From Brachybacterium sacelli (GTDB taxonomy: Bacteria; Actinomycetota; Actinomycetes; Actinomycetales; Dermabacteraceae): DNA of 64,000 nucleotides. The translations under genes were made by a program, and so were the position numbers. The DNA is taken from assembly GCF_017876545.1 (NCBI RefSeq), contig NZ_JAGIOD010000002.1, positions 930,001 through 994,000 on the forward strand. The letters run 5' to 3'. Below are positions 9,194 to 17,776 of the stretch, piece by piece (the stretch's first letter is position 1; each line of letters starts with the position of its first letter). The notes under the pieces are model-generated. The model was not told the DNA's origin and searched no databases. It saw only the letters and a list, made by a program, of their open reading frames with translations.

Positions 9194-11947
9194 TCATTCG
9201 TCTGCAGTCAGCTCGGCGTAGCGCTCAAACAGAATTCTCTGACGCTCCTGCTCCGAGGTGCATGTGCGTCGGGCACCGAATGCCCTGTCGACCGCGGTGT
9301 CTAACGTGCGGTGAGCCTTGAGCAGAGCAGGATCCATAGCCAACGGCGCGTAGTGCTGGGCGAGCGACCGCTCCGGATGCAGCGCACGCGCCCCGAGCAC
9401 GCTCTGCCCTCCAGCGATGATCTGGTCACGGAGTTTTTCGGAAGTATCAGGAAGAGGCAAATTGTTCCATACGATCGAGCTCGAAAGCGAGGGGTCGGAC
9501 TTGAGGCGACCTCCCACGGTCTTGAGCCAAACAATGAACATCGACGAGGAAATGAGGCCGAAAGCAAATTCCTGATCGTCAACCAAGGTAAAAAGCTTCA
9601 TCGATGCGATCGTGGTCTCAGGAAGGAAGGTTGAGGTTACGAATAGCCTTGCTTCCGCAAATGTTTGTGGGACTGCTAGGTAGGGCTCTAATGGTTGTCG
9701 CATCTCGCCAAAGAGATGAGGCGAGGCTGCGAGTTTATTGGTCGCTGCACGGCTAGATTCGTTTCGCTTCAGGCGAACGAACTCGAGACGCGAACGAAGG
9801 ATGCTAGAGTTCCTTACGTCGATAGGTTCGAGATGGTCCATCCAGAGGCACCATCGGTCGATTCCATTGATCACCTCGTCGCCCCCAAGGTACGGGCGCA
9901 GGTATCTTGATGCAGCGGGGTCCATAGAAACTTCATCCAGTGCGTCTTCGGTCACCTGCAGGCCATCCCAATCGATCGCGGTGCTACCTGCGTTGATTGC
10001 CGGCAGAGCGCCGGAGAGCGTCTGCCGCCTGGGGGTGATAGAGATCAGCGGCCCGTCAAACAAGTATCCATTTAGCTGACTAACGTATCGCGGCACGGGG
10101 GCACCCTTGGGTGATGCGTACTCGAAGAGGGTTGCGCCCTTCCTTGAGCCTTTACTGAATCCAACGATCACGCAATGAACCGCGGCAGCCTTCGGCGACT
10201 CGGACGTCCACGCGAACGTTTTGTGTGCAAAAGCTATTCGCCAGTCCGCACGGAACAGCGGGTCGAACACCATTCCAACAGATTCACCCTGTGTGATGGA
10301 GTTAGTTGCGACGAATGCGAACTGCCCCGCGCCTGGGCTTGCGGCGAAGTAGTCGGCCGCCTTTGAGAGCCATCCTGTCACGTAATCCCGATGCCCAACT
10401 TTGTGGGTTTGGCATGCAATGCGCAGATCGTCACCCTGGCTACTGGTTCTCTCTTTGTGGCCAACAAAAGGAGGGTTCCCCATTAAGTAAACGTCCGGGG
10501 AGGGCGGGAGAACGTCGGCCCAGCTTGTGCGCAGCGCGTTGGCAACAACAATCTGAGCGGAATCCTGCAGTGGAAGCATGGGCACCGCATAGCCGAGGGT
10601 GAGGTTCACGGCCTGATTGGCCTGATGCTCAACGAGGAACATCGCAGTGCGCGCGATCGTCGCCGGCCACTCCTCGAGCTCGATGCCGTGGAACTGCGAG
10701 AGCTTCACGTGCACACGGGACTCGGCATCCAAGGACAACTGTGCGCGCTTGGGGTCGAGTTCTTGAAGGCGCTCGTGGATGCGCAGTTCGAGAGCGCGTA
10801 GCTCGCGGTAGGCGATGATTAGGAAGTTCCCACAGCCGCACGCCGGGTCGAAGAACCGCAGAGTGCCGAGGTGTTGGAGGAGTTTCTCGAGCTCGCGCTT
10901 CTTTGCGCGGGATTTCTCGAAGCGCTCCTCCAGTTCGTCGAGGAACAGTGGCCGGATAACCTTCAGGATGTTGGTCTCAGTCGTGTAGTGCTCGCCGAGC
11001 TCGCGGCGGGCCTTCTTGTCCTTCACCGCCTGGAACAGTGAGCCGAAGATGGCGGGGGAGATGCTGGACCAGTTGAAGTAGGCCGCCTGTAGCAGCGTCT
11101 CGCGGGCGGCGCGGTCGAAGTAGGGGATGTCGACTGCCTCCCCGAAAACGCTGCCATTGACATAGGGGAAGGCCATGATCAGGTCGTCTGCGCGACCGTA
11201 TCGCTTGTCCTCTGGGCGGTTGAGCGCCTGGTAGAGCGTGGTCAACTGGGCGCCGAGGTCGGACCCGTCTTCACTGGTGCGCTCCTCGATGTACCGGGAG
11301 AACAGGTCTCTCTCCCACAACCCCGAGTCGTCGGCGTAGAGACAGAACAGGGTGCGGATCAGGAAGATCGATGCCTGGTGGTCGTCGTAGCCGGTGGCCT
11401 CGAGGTGCTCCCAGAGCTTGGCCATCAGTTGGGCGGCCCTGATCGAGGCTGACTCCTGCTCGCTGGACCCGAACTTTGCGCGCCGGTAGCCGGCCAGGAA
11501 CATGAGGTCCTCGACGTGTGCCGGCAGCTGCTCGAGGGCGAACTCGATGGTGGCCGGATCGTCGCGCTCAGCGGTCAGATCCAGGAGGCGGAATCGGCGG
11601 AAGTCGCTGGTGATGATGTGGTCGGGCCGTTCGTTGTCGGTGAGCGACTCCATGTAGTCCAGCGCCTGCTGTTCGGCCCTGATTAGATCCTCTCCGGCGG
11701 ACTTCATCTCGATCAGGGCCGTACCCGAGATCAGTGCGTCAATGTAGCCACGCTGACCTGTCGATGCGCGTTTGGCTCGCTGTTCGTAGACCGCGGCGGT
11801 GGTCCTCGTGATCCCGAAGACCTGCAGCAGGTCACGGACGAACGACTGTGCCTCGCCTCGCTCATAGCCCTCAGCGTCCCGCCAGTCGGCGACGAATGTT
11901 CCGGCGCGAGAGCGGATGTCGGACAGCACCAGCGGCTTCTGCTTCAT
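9194..11947 (-). CDS. MmeI-like type II restriction-modification enzyme (single chain)
   Basis: 917 residues, combining nuclease, methyltransferase and target recognition in one protein. The N-terminus has a PD-(D/E)xK-like centre (D70, then E80-M-K82 in Y-I-D-A-L-I ... I-E-M-K). A helical linker leads to the adenine methyltransferase core: motif I D-P-A-C-G-C-G-N-F at 367-375 and catalytic N-P-P-F at 491-494. The last 300 residues form the probable target-recognition domain. In such enzymes methylation of one strand protects the host. All key residues are present. There is no start-associated element; an own promoter probably lies in 11950-12130. Confidence 0.9.
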   Translation of the reverse strand: MKQKPLVLSDIRSRAGTFVADWRDAEGYERGEAQSFVRDLLQVFGITRTTAAVYEQRAKRASTGQRGYIDALISGTALIEMKSAGEDLIRAEQQALDYMESLTDNERPDHIITSDFRRFRLLDLTAERDDPATIEFALEQLPAHVEDLMFLAGYRRAKFGSSEQESASIRAAQLMAKLWEHLEATGYDDHQASIFLIRTLFCLYADDSGLWERDLFSRYIEERTSEDGSDLGAQLTTLYQALNRPEDKRYGRADDLIMAFPYVNGSVFGEAVDIPYFDRAARETLLQAAYFNWSSISPAIFGSLFQAVKDKKARRELGEHYTTETNILKVIRPLFLDELEERFEKSRAKKRELEKLLQHLGTLRFFDPACGCGNFLIIAYRELRALELRIHERLQELDPKRAQLSLDAESRVHVKLSQFHGIELEEWPATIARTAMFLVEHQANQAVNLTLGYAVPMLPLQDSAQIVVANALRTSWADVLPPSPDVYLMGNPPFVGHKERTSSQGDDLRIACQTHKVGHRDYVTGWLSKAADYFAASPGAGQFAFVATNSITQGESVGMVFDPLFRADWRIAFAHKTFAWTSESPKAAAVHCVIVGFSKGSRKGATLFEYASPKGAPVPRYVSQLNGYLFDGPLISITPRRQTLSGALPAINAGSTAIDWDGLQVTEDALDEVSMDPAASRYLRPYLGGDEVINGIDRWCLWMDHLEPIDVRNSSILRSRLEFVRLKRNESSRAATNKLAASPHLFGEMRQPLEPYLAVPQTFAEARLFVTSTFLPETTIASMKLFTLVDDQEFAFGLISSSMFIVWLKTVGGRLKSDPSLSSSIVWNNLPLPDTSEKLRDQIIAGGQSVLGARALHPERSLAQHYAPLAMDPALLKAHRTLDTAVDRAFGARRTCTSEQERQRILFERYAELTADE

Positions 11948-12132
11948 GGCTACATCTTCGCAGTGCGGCAGACATGTGAGACGAGAGTAGGCCGGTCCGG
12001 CTGCAACGATACGGACACACTGCCTCACCGGTGAGAGCGCTACTGCTGCCGGACCCCGGCACGAGGGCACGCTCGTGTGCCGTTCCGTTCGCTGAACGTC
12101 GCAACTGGGGACGTGAGCGGGTCGGGTCCGTG

Positions 12133-12633
12133 TCAGAAATCGAAGTCGGCAGCGGGGTCCGACTCTCCGTCGGAGGAGGGGTCTGCCGTGTCCGCCTCGG
12201 TGTCGGCCTCGGGTGAAGCCTTCGTCGTGGACTTCTCGGGGCTGGCGGGCTCTGCGCTCGGCCCCTCGGCGTTCTCCTGGGCGTCCTTGTCGCCGAGATC
12301 TCGGCGGATCAGCCCGATCACGGCGTCGAGGCGCTCCATCTGCTCCTCGAGCTCTTCGCGCTGGACGACGAGGCGGTCCAGGCGCATGCGGGAGGCTTCC
12401 TCCTTGCCCTCGGCCGCGGAGGTGCCTGCGACAATCCGGGTGTTGCACGGGTAGGCCACGCGAGCGGTCTCTTCGCTGTATCCCCAGTCCTCGCCACCTG
12501 AGGTCGACCCCTCGAGCGCGTCGAGGCGCAGCCGGGTGCACTCCTGGCAGATGACGTCGACGTCATAGCCGTTCTCGTGGGTGATGAGCGTGGGCCCGTG
12601 CAGTTTTCGCACGGACTCGATCAGCGAAGCCAT
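12133..12633 (-). CDS. Small protein with coiled coil and SSB-like acidic C-terminal tip
   Basis: 166 residues from ATG after AGGAGGGG. The N-terminal part has C-Q-E-C and a further cysteine, a possible metal site. Residues about 80-112 (R-L-D-R-L-V-V-Q-R-E-E-L-E-E-Q-M-E) look like a coiled coil. The last 45 residues are an acidic, disordered linker ending D-F-D-F, the same tip as the SSB encoded at 22254-22727 (D-D-D-F-D-F). That suggests it binds the same partner surface SSB uses, either as adaptor or competitor. No known family recognised. Confidence 0.6.
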   Translation of the reverse strand: MASLIESVRKLHGPTLITHENGYDVDVICQECTRLRLDALEGSTSGGEDWGYSEETARVAYPCNTRIVAGTSAAEGKEEASRMRLDRLVVQREELEEQMERLDAVIGLIRRDLGDKDAQENAEGPSAEPASPEKSTTKASPEADTEADTADPSSDGESDPAADFDF

Positions 12634-12666
12634 GGCCCCTCCTGGTGATGGATGTCTGCTGTCTGT

Positions 12667-12675
12667 AGTGGGCGG
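12667..12675 (-). promoter_or_regulatory. Start-associated CCGCCCACT element
   Basis: CCGCCCACTACAG, 33 bp ahead of the coiled-coil gene at 12633. The ACTAC extension is shared with the dnaE and ssb copies. Confidence 0.6.
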
Positions 12676-12696
12676 AGCCCGACTACGGCGGGACGT

Positions 12697-13476
12697 TCAC
12701 GCCGCAGTGCTGGACCAGCTGTCGATGACCGTGGCGGCGATCGCGACCCCCACGTACAGGCTCATCGCGCTGCACAGAACCCACTCCCGGGTGCTGCCGG
12801 CATTGCCGAGAATCGGCAGCGCGACGTTTCCATCCGGGTGCCACAAGCTGCTCGCGTTCCTCGTCCGCTTCGGCCGCACTACCAGCGGCCAGGTGGGGAA
12901 AGGGATCCCGTCAGTGGTCATGAAGTCCCCGGCCAGGTGCACGAGAACACCCAGCGCGATGGAAGCCGGAAGCCACATAGTCGTTTCGGGAGCGAAGGCC
13001 GCCACTACGACCCCACTGGCCAGTCCGATCACCCAGGGCAGCAGGGCGCCGGTGACGACCTTGAGCGCACGGGTGGCGAATGCGCACATCACGGCCACCA
13101 CGAGCACGGCACCCATTTGCACCTCGCCGAGCACCGGAGCTTGCCACCGCCAGTCGAGCCTCGCGACGAGAGCGGCCAGAAGCGTGAAAGCCGCGACGGC
13201 GAGAAGCGTGTGGGTAGCTCCTCGATGTCCGGCCACGGACCCGACGGCAGAGGTCAACAGCTTGGACGCTCCGCCGGCGGAGCGGGAGATCGTCGCGCCC
13301 GGATGGTCGATGTCCGGCAGTAGTGCTGCCCCGGTGGTGACCACGGCGCCCGCCAGCACTTCCGTGGCGGTCAGATCCAGGACCCCGATGCCGGTGGATC
13401 GTCCAGCGACCTGGGCAGAGCCTGCCAGTGCCAGCCATGCGGCGGTGCCGCTGATGGCGTGGTGTCCGCCCATCAT
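12697..13476 (-). CDS. DUF457/YdjM-like membrane-bound metal-dependent hydrolase
   Basis: 259 residues from ATG at 13476 (GGAGGAC ribosome site). Features of the family are M-G-G-H-H-A-I-S-G at the N-terminus, L-L-P-D-I-D-H-P at about residues 55-62, G-H-R-G-A-T-H-T-L in the next segment and a late L-A-G-D-F-M-T: histidines and aspartates that probably bind metal between membrane helices. At least five hydrophobic segments are visible. Substrate is unknown. It is third in a leftward unit after the RbpA-like gene. Confidence 0.8.
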   Translation of the reverse strand: MMGGHHAISGTAAWLALAGSAQVAGRSTGIGVLDLTATEVLAGAVVTTGAALLPDIDHPGATISRSAGGASKLLTSAVGSVAGHRGATHTLLAVAAFTLLAALVARLDWRWQAPVLGEVQMGAVLVVAVMCAFATRALKVVTGALLPWVIGLASGVVVAAFAPETTMWLPASIALGVLVHLAGDFMTTDGIPFPTWPLVVRPKRTRNASSLWHPDGNVALPILGNAGSTREWVLCSAMSLYVGVAIAATVIDSWSSTAA

Positions 13477-13553
13477 GATGATCGTCCTCCTCGCGCTCGG
13501 CAGACTGCGGGTCTCGATCAGCAGTGGGCGAGACGGATCGCCCGCGGGACTGC

Positions 13554-13940
13554 TCAGCGGTGCGAGGGGCCGGCGTGGAGCTTCCCGGCGCGCAGCAGCT
13601 CCAGCCGGTGCTGCAGGAGCCGTTCGAGCTCTTCCTCGGTGCGCCGCTCGGACAGGTGCGTCCAGTGATCCTTGGATGGGCGAAGCTTGGGGATGATCGG
13701 CAGGCCGATCAGCTCGGCGCCCTCGTCCGGCTCTTCCGTGCATTCAGCGGCGCTGCGGCATCGACGGCATGGCCACACCTCCGGGACCGCAGCCTGGGGG
13801 TGCAGGGCGGCCGTGGTCGTGATCTCGCACTGACCACACAGGTACTCCACCGTGCGAGGCGCCAGCGGCACGACTCGGTCGGGGTTCTCGGACGACGTCG
13901 AACGGCGCGGTATCGTGCCGACGAGCATGGCGGCCGGCAT
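13554..13940 (-). CDS. RbpA-like RNA polymerase-binding protein
   Basis: 128 residues. RbpA binds primary sigma factor and RNA polymerase in actinomycetes and helps open promoters. The match is clearest in the C-terminal sigma-interacting part: S-K-D-H-W-T-H-L-S-E-R-R-T-E-E-E-L-E-R-L-L, close to the family's T-H-W-x-M-L-x-E-R-R. The core has C-G-Q-C and W-P-C-R-R-C. The start codon overlaps the previous stop (TGATG). An element-borne copy could shift host transcription toward the element's own promoters; that is inference. Confidence 0.8.
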   Translation of the reverse strand: MPAAMLVGTIPRRSTSSENPDRVVPLAPRTVEYLCGQCEITTTAALHPQAAVPEVWPCRRCRSAAECTEEPDEGAELIGLPIIPKLRPSKDHWTHLSERRTEEELERLLQHRLELLRAGKLHAGPSHR

Positions 13941-14446
13941 CAGGAGACCACCAGATCGTCGTGCTCGAGGACCTCGATGAGGCCCAGACCCTGCAGGGAG
14001 TCCAGCATCGCGACGTCGTCGCCGGGATCGATCCAGGCGACATTGCCCACCGGTCGGTCCTTCTCCGTGTACGGGGCGAACAGCGAGGTCACCAGCACCA
14101 GCGGGACGCGGTGCTGCCAGCGCACCCCCGGGTCGACCGTCTCGCGCTCGGCGAGCAGGACAGTCCAGACCTCCTCGTCCGTGGAGGGCCCGAGGTCCTC
14201 GTTCTGGACGGCGGCCGCGATGATGGACTCCTGCACCGCGGTCGCGAGGACGATGGCCTGCTCCAGGCGCATGAGGAACAGAAGTTCGCGGTCCTGCTCC
14301 TCCGGGTACTCCTGCCCGATGACGGCGGCCAGCAATTCGTCGTTGCGATCAGCGCGAACCTCGCGGTTGCCGATGCGGATGGAGAACTGTCCCTCGTCGC
14401 GATCGACGGCGGCAACGTCGGTGTGTCCGGTGCTCCAGGTGCTCAT
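13940..14446 (-). CDS. Hypothetical acidic protein upstream of the RbpA paralogue
   Basis: 168 residues from ATG preceded by AAGGAAG. It contains a beta-rich start (F-S-I-R-I-G-N-R-E-V-R-A-D) and a helical middle (L-E-Q-A-I-V-L-A-T-A-V-Q-E-S-I-I-A-A-A). No domain is recognised. It is the first gene of a unit continuing into the RbpA-like and DUF457 genes. Confidence 0.6.
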   Translation of the reverse strand: MSTWSTGHTDVAAVDRDEGQFSIRIGNREVRADRNDELLAAVIGQEYPEEQDRELLFLMRLEQAIVLATAVQESIIAAAVQNEDLGPSTDEEVWTVLLAERETVDPGVRWQHRVPLVLVTSLFAPYTEKDRPVGNVAWIDPGDDVAMLDSLQGLGLIEVLEHDDLVVS

Positions 14447-14490
14447 GAAAGCTTCCTTGGTCGGTGGGTTGTAGGGCATGCACCGTCACC

Positions 14491-14501
14491 AGTGGGCGGG
14501 G
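14491..14501 (-). promoter_or_regulatory. Start-associated CCCGCCCACT element
   Basis: CCCGCCCACTGGTGACGG, 44 bp upstream of the gene at 14446. A GTGA box follows two bases after ACT's final T context, a feature seen near many copies. Confidence 0.6.
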
Positions 14502-14523
14502 GATCATGAACCGGGCATGAAGA

Positions 14524-14555
14524 ACGGGGAGCGGCCGCCGAGAACCACTCCCCGT
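14524..14555 (-). terminator. Hairpin between two copies of the start-associated element
   Basis: ACGGGGAG (14524-14531) and CTCCCCGT (14548-14555) form a perfect 8-bp stem with a 16-base loop. It lies between the FtsK-like gene ending at 14619 and the unit starting at 14446, so it could end the first transcript; there is no T-tract. Confidence 0.45.
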
Positions 14556-14590
14556 CCTGCAGGGCTGCCCTACACCCCTGCGCTGGTGAC

Positions 14591-14601
14591 AGTGGGCGGG
14601 G
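14591..14601 (-). promoter_or_regulatory. Second CCCGCCCACT copy, just after the FtsK-like gene
   Basis: Located 18 bp past the stop of the FtsK-like gene and 145 bp before the next start. It is one of very few copies without a start codon within 120 bp. Confidence 0.5.
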
Positions 14602-14618
14602 GACCCGAAACTCTCAGC

Positions 14619-16340
14619 TCACGCGCCGGCCTTCTTCGCCGCCCTGGCCGCGGCCGCGGCCCCCTTCAGCTCCGTGCCGTCGTCGGAGTAGACCCGGTCG
14701 GATTCTGCTTTCGGTGCCCGGCGGCCGTTCCAGGGGTCATCGTCAGGCAGCCGCTGCGGAGCCTCGTCGAAGGACTCACCTCCGGTGTACTTCGCGATCT
14801 GCGCCTGCGACGGGCTGGGGGAGCCGCACGTCGGGGCTTCGAGCGACGCTAGGCGGTGCTCGTACTCCCGGAAGTCCGCGTAGAAGCTCTTGAACACGCC
14901 TGGCTCTGATTCGGTCTCGAACACCCCGACCCCGAGGCGGGCGCCCTTGTCGTTGGCGACGTTCTCTGGGATCCGGGGGACCATAGTGGGGTCGTTCAGC
15001 GCGAGGCGGCGATTGCCGTCGGTGGGTTTGGCCCCGAGCAGGATCTTGTTCTGCAGGTTCGTGCGCAGGTCCGGGGTGATGCCGGTGTTCGATGAGGCGA
15101 CCTGGGTGGACAGCAGGAGCTTGATCCCGACGAAGCGCAGCTCGGCGGCGGTCTTCTTGATGAACCTCTTCAGGCGCGCCTTGTCGGAGTTGATCTGCTC
15201 CGCCTCGAGTCGGATCGGGTCGTCCTTGGCGAGCTTGGGGACCTCCTCGGGCATAAGCAGTCCCGTGAGCTCATCGACCACGGCGAAAATCGGCGGGAAC
15301 TGCTCGGTCGGTGGCAGCTCGGATACCTTCACGACGCTGTGGCGCTCGAGCACTTCGGCGCGACGCTGACCTTCGTCGTAGATCAAACCCATGGTCGTTA
15401 CCGATGCCTCGAGGCTGTCGCAGCCCCAGAACCCCGGGGCACAGAACCTCTTGGCCCACAGGAAGTCGACCTTCTTCGCGGGGACGTCGACGATGGCCAG
15501 CTGCATGCCGCGGGTGACGGCGCCGTAGATCGCGGCGTTGATGGTGACCGTCTTGCCGGCACCGGAGACACCGTTGACGGCGGTGTGCGGCCCGGCCTCC
15601 AGGTCGAGGGTGAACCGCTCGCGGGGAGTATCGGCGCGCTCGGGCAGGATATCGCCGAGCGGAAGCTGGGCCCATCCGTCAGGATCGGCGAACCGGTCGG
15701 GGATGGTCTCCTCGAAGGGATACGAGATCGCGGCGGGGAAAGTCGGCGGCTCGGCCGGGATGACCTGCGCAGTCAAAGCCTTGGGGTCCGCGTCGACGTA
15801 CCAGCCCGGGCGTCCGACGACGTTCTCGGCGACCTCGGTGAGCTTTTCGTCGTGCTTGGAGGGCATGTAGGACCTCGGCAGCTGGAGGACGAACCCGCCT
15901 CCGCGACGTCGGGCAGCCTGCACATCCCAGGGCTTCACAGACAGCGCGTTGGCGACGGCGCTCCGGCAGCGGATGACCTCCTCGGGAAGCTGCTCAAGCA
16001 CGGCATTGCTCAGATGCGGCTCGAAGCGGGTCATCGTGTAGCCGGGGTGCTGGTTCTCCAGCCGTGCGGCCTCGCGGTCACCATCGGAGGGTTTCGCGCC
16101 GGTGCGCAGGCTCGCGACCAGGCGTGTGCTGCCCTTCTCGGCGACCACTTCGGTAACGGCGCGGGTGCGCTCGAAGGTGACCACCTGGGTGCCCGGGTCG
16201 AAGCCGACGACCTTGAACCCGGTTCCGGCCTCGTCACTGACCTTCTTCTCGACCGCGGCCACGTGGGCGTCGTTGTGCGGGTCGAAGCCCGGGACCTTGT
16301 GACGGGTTCGCTGGACATGCGCACTGGCGGTGGAGCTCAC
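14619..16340 (-). CDS. FtsK/SpoIIIE-family DNA translocase
   Basis: 573 residues from a GTG overlapping the previous stop. The Walker A loop is G-V-S-G-A-G-K-T (about residues 260-267) and the Walker B strand P-I-F-A-V-V-D-E-L about 90 residues later, followed by the L-L-L-S-T-Q-V-A-S segment typical of FtsK translocases. No transmembrane segment is apparent, unlike chromosomal FtsK, so it resembles plasmid TraB/Tra-type motors that move double-stranded DNA in actinomycete conjugation. The tail is Ala/Lys-rich. It is the second gene of a unit with the 306-residue protein before it. Confidence 0.85.
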   Translation of the reverse strand: MSSTASAHVQRTRHKVPGFDPHNDAHVAAVEKKVSDEAGTGFKVVGFDPGTQVVTFERTRAVTEVVAEKGSTRLVASLRTGAKPSDGDREAARLENQHPGYTMTRFEPHLSNAVLEQLPEEVIRCRSAVANALSVKPWDVQAARRRGGGFVLQLPRSYMPSKHDEKLTEVAENVVGRPGWYVDADPKALTAQVIPAEPPTFPAAISYPFEETIPDRFADPDGWAQLPLGDILPERADTPRERFTLDLEAGPHTAVNGVSGAGKTVTINAAIYGAVTRGMQLAIVDVPAKKVDFLWAKRFCAPGFWGCDSLEASVTTMGLIYDEGQRRAEVLERHSVVKVSELPPTEQFPPIFAVVDELTGLLMPEEVPKLAKDDPIRLEAEQINSDKARLKRFIKKTAAELRFVGIKLLLSTQVASSNTGITPDLRTNLQNKILLGAKPTDGNRRLALNDPTMVPRIPENVANDKGARLGVGVFETESEPGVFKSFYADFREYEHRLASLEAPTCGSPSPSQAQIAKYTGGESFDEAPQRLPDDDPWNGRRAPKAESDRVYSDDGTELKGAAAAARAAKKAGA

Positions 16341-17257
16341 GCATCCTCCTTCGGGGCGTCGGTGAGAGCGTCCTCGGAGAAGCTGTTGCCGACTTCGACG
16401 AGGACGGGCTCATAGGCGAGCCAGAGCCCCTGGGCGATCTCGGACAACTGCGGGATGGCCTCGTCGACCAGGCGCGGCCCGTCGGCGCCGGCGCGATCGC
16501 ACTGCTGCTGCAGGTGGCCCAGCAGTGCGGAGACCTCGGGCTCGGAGGTGAAGCGGGTGCGGGCGATTCGCACCAGCGAGCTCACCGCTCGGGCAGGGTC
16601 GGTGGTCCCGAGCGGGGTGAGGTCACCGGACTCGACCAGGTCGCACAGCGCCACGGTGTCCACAGCGGACAGCGCCATTGACGCCTTGTCGAACGAATCC
16701 ACCAGGGCGAGGGCGGCGATGGTTGCCCAGTCGGAATCCTCCGCGTCCTCCGGGACGAACACGCCAGAGATGTCTACGGCGTCGAGGTCCTCGTCGTCGG
16801 CGCCGGCCCACCAGGCCCGGATCCGCTCCTGGGTCGCGGGGTCGTCGGCGTCGAGATCGTACAGGGCGAGCACGTCGAGCCAGCCGGCGGTCTCGATGTC
16901 GTACAGGCCGCTGCCCCACATCTCGAAGGCGACGCGCAGAGCCCAGGCGTCGTCGCTCTCGGTGGTGGTGGTCCCGGTGCCGGTGTCGACCTCGTACCGT
17001 TCGCGCAGTGTCTCGGGCAGCCACATGAACGGGTAGCGCAGGGCGTCCGGATGCACGCCCGGGGTTCCGCGCAGCGGCTGTCCGTCGACGTAGCGCGGCA
17101 GCGGGAAGGACACCGCGGGGGAGGTGAGGATCCGTTCGTCCTCCAGCCCGAGGATGTCTCGTGCCATGCCGATCCGCAGCACCTGGGGGACGGTCCTCTC
17201 GGGCAGGGTGAGGCTCTCTCCGGGCTGCAGCAGATATCGGGCTCGTCGGGTATGCAT
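16337..17257 (-). CDS. Hypothetical protein paired with the FtsK-like translocase
   Basis: 306 residues from ATG after CCGGAGGACC. The N-terminal part has M-A-R-D-I-L-G-L-E-D and Y-P-F-M-W-L-P-E-T-L-R-E-R-Y; the middle is acidic and helical (D-A-D-D-P-A-T-Q-E-R-I-R-A-W-W). No family recognised. Its stop overlaps the GTG of the translocase, so the proteins are probably made in similar amounts and act together. The upstream region is one copy of the 290-bp inverted duplication. Confidence 0.6.
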   Translation of the reverse strand: MHTRRARYLLQPGESLTLPERTVPQVLRIGMARDILGLEDERILTSPAVSFPLPRYVDGQPLRGTPGVHPDALRYPFMWLPETLRERYEVDTGTGTTTTESDDAWALRVAFEMWGSGLYDIETAGWLDVLALYDLDADDPATQERIRAWWAGADDEDLDAVDISGVFVPEDAEDSDWATIAALALVDSFDKASMALSAVDTVALCDLVESGDLTPLGTTDPARAVSSLVRIARTRFTSEPEVSALLGHLQQQCDRAGADGPRLVDEAIPQLSEIAQGLWLAYEPVLVEVGNSFSEDALTDAPKEDA

Positions 17258-17373
17258 CGTGGTCCTCCGGGATCGGGTATCCGTACACCCAGCCCATATG
17301 CGAAGGCCGCTGCCGATTCCGGAGCGTGCATGGTGGCGATGTGGTTCCCACCTTCGCCCGCCGGGGGAGGACC

Positions 17374-17663
17374 GCAGGTCATGGACGGTTCTTGGGCGTC
17401 TTCGACGGGCTGCCCCACCCTGGCCCGTACGCGCTCCACCCATCGAACCTGCAGGTCAGGTCTCGAATACCCCCATCCCTTACACACCACACCAATCTCA
17501 TATAGAGAAAGTGGTGTGTGTATTAAGGGGATCTGTTCACGCATCCCCAATACGTGTCCTGTTGCCCGGTGGGATGCAGGGGATGAGGGTATTCCCGGCC
17601 CGACCAGCACGAACACTGCTCCCTTCGCGTCGGGATCGCGGGGAACAGGGGTGGAGCAGCGGG
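17374..17663. repeat. 290-bp duplicated sequence, copy 1 (inverted relative to copy 2)
   Basis: Matches 50266-50555 read on the opposite strand over the same 290 bp, with about 22 mismatches and no gaps by hand alignment. Near its middle is an imperfect inverted repeat, TACACACCAC at 17481 against GTGGTGTGTGTA ending at 17522, around an AT-rich core (ATATAGAGA). Both copies lie between divergent transcription units. Candidates are a two-way promoter and control region, a partition site or an origin. Just right of it, 17648-17689 holds a fragment resembling the 3' end of the NERD gene at 30561. Confidence 0.8.
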
Positions 17664-17727
17664 AATAGCGCCGCATCCAGTCCCGGCTCCGCATTGGGCC
17701 GGGGCCCGCGTCCCGCGACAGTCAGCA

Positions 17728-17737
17728 CCCGCCCACT
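17728..17737 (+). promoter_or_regulatory. Start-associated CCCGCCCACT element
   Basis: CCCGCCCACTACC, 39 bp before the dnaE GTG and immediately right of the inverted duplication. The other duplicated copy has the same arrangement at 50633. Confidence 0.6.
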
Positions 17738-17776
17738 ACCTCCTGAGCACGGGAACACGTCACGAAAGGGGTCGCG

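Noticed and set aside
12697-13743. Longer 348-residue form of the DUF457 protein
   Set aside because: The extra N-terminus is Arg/Pro-rich and overlaps the RbpA-like gene; ATG 13476 has a strong ribosome site and begins with the family's M-G-G-H-H.
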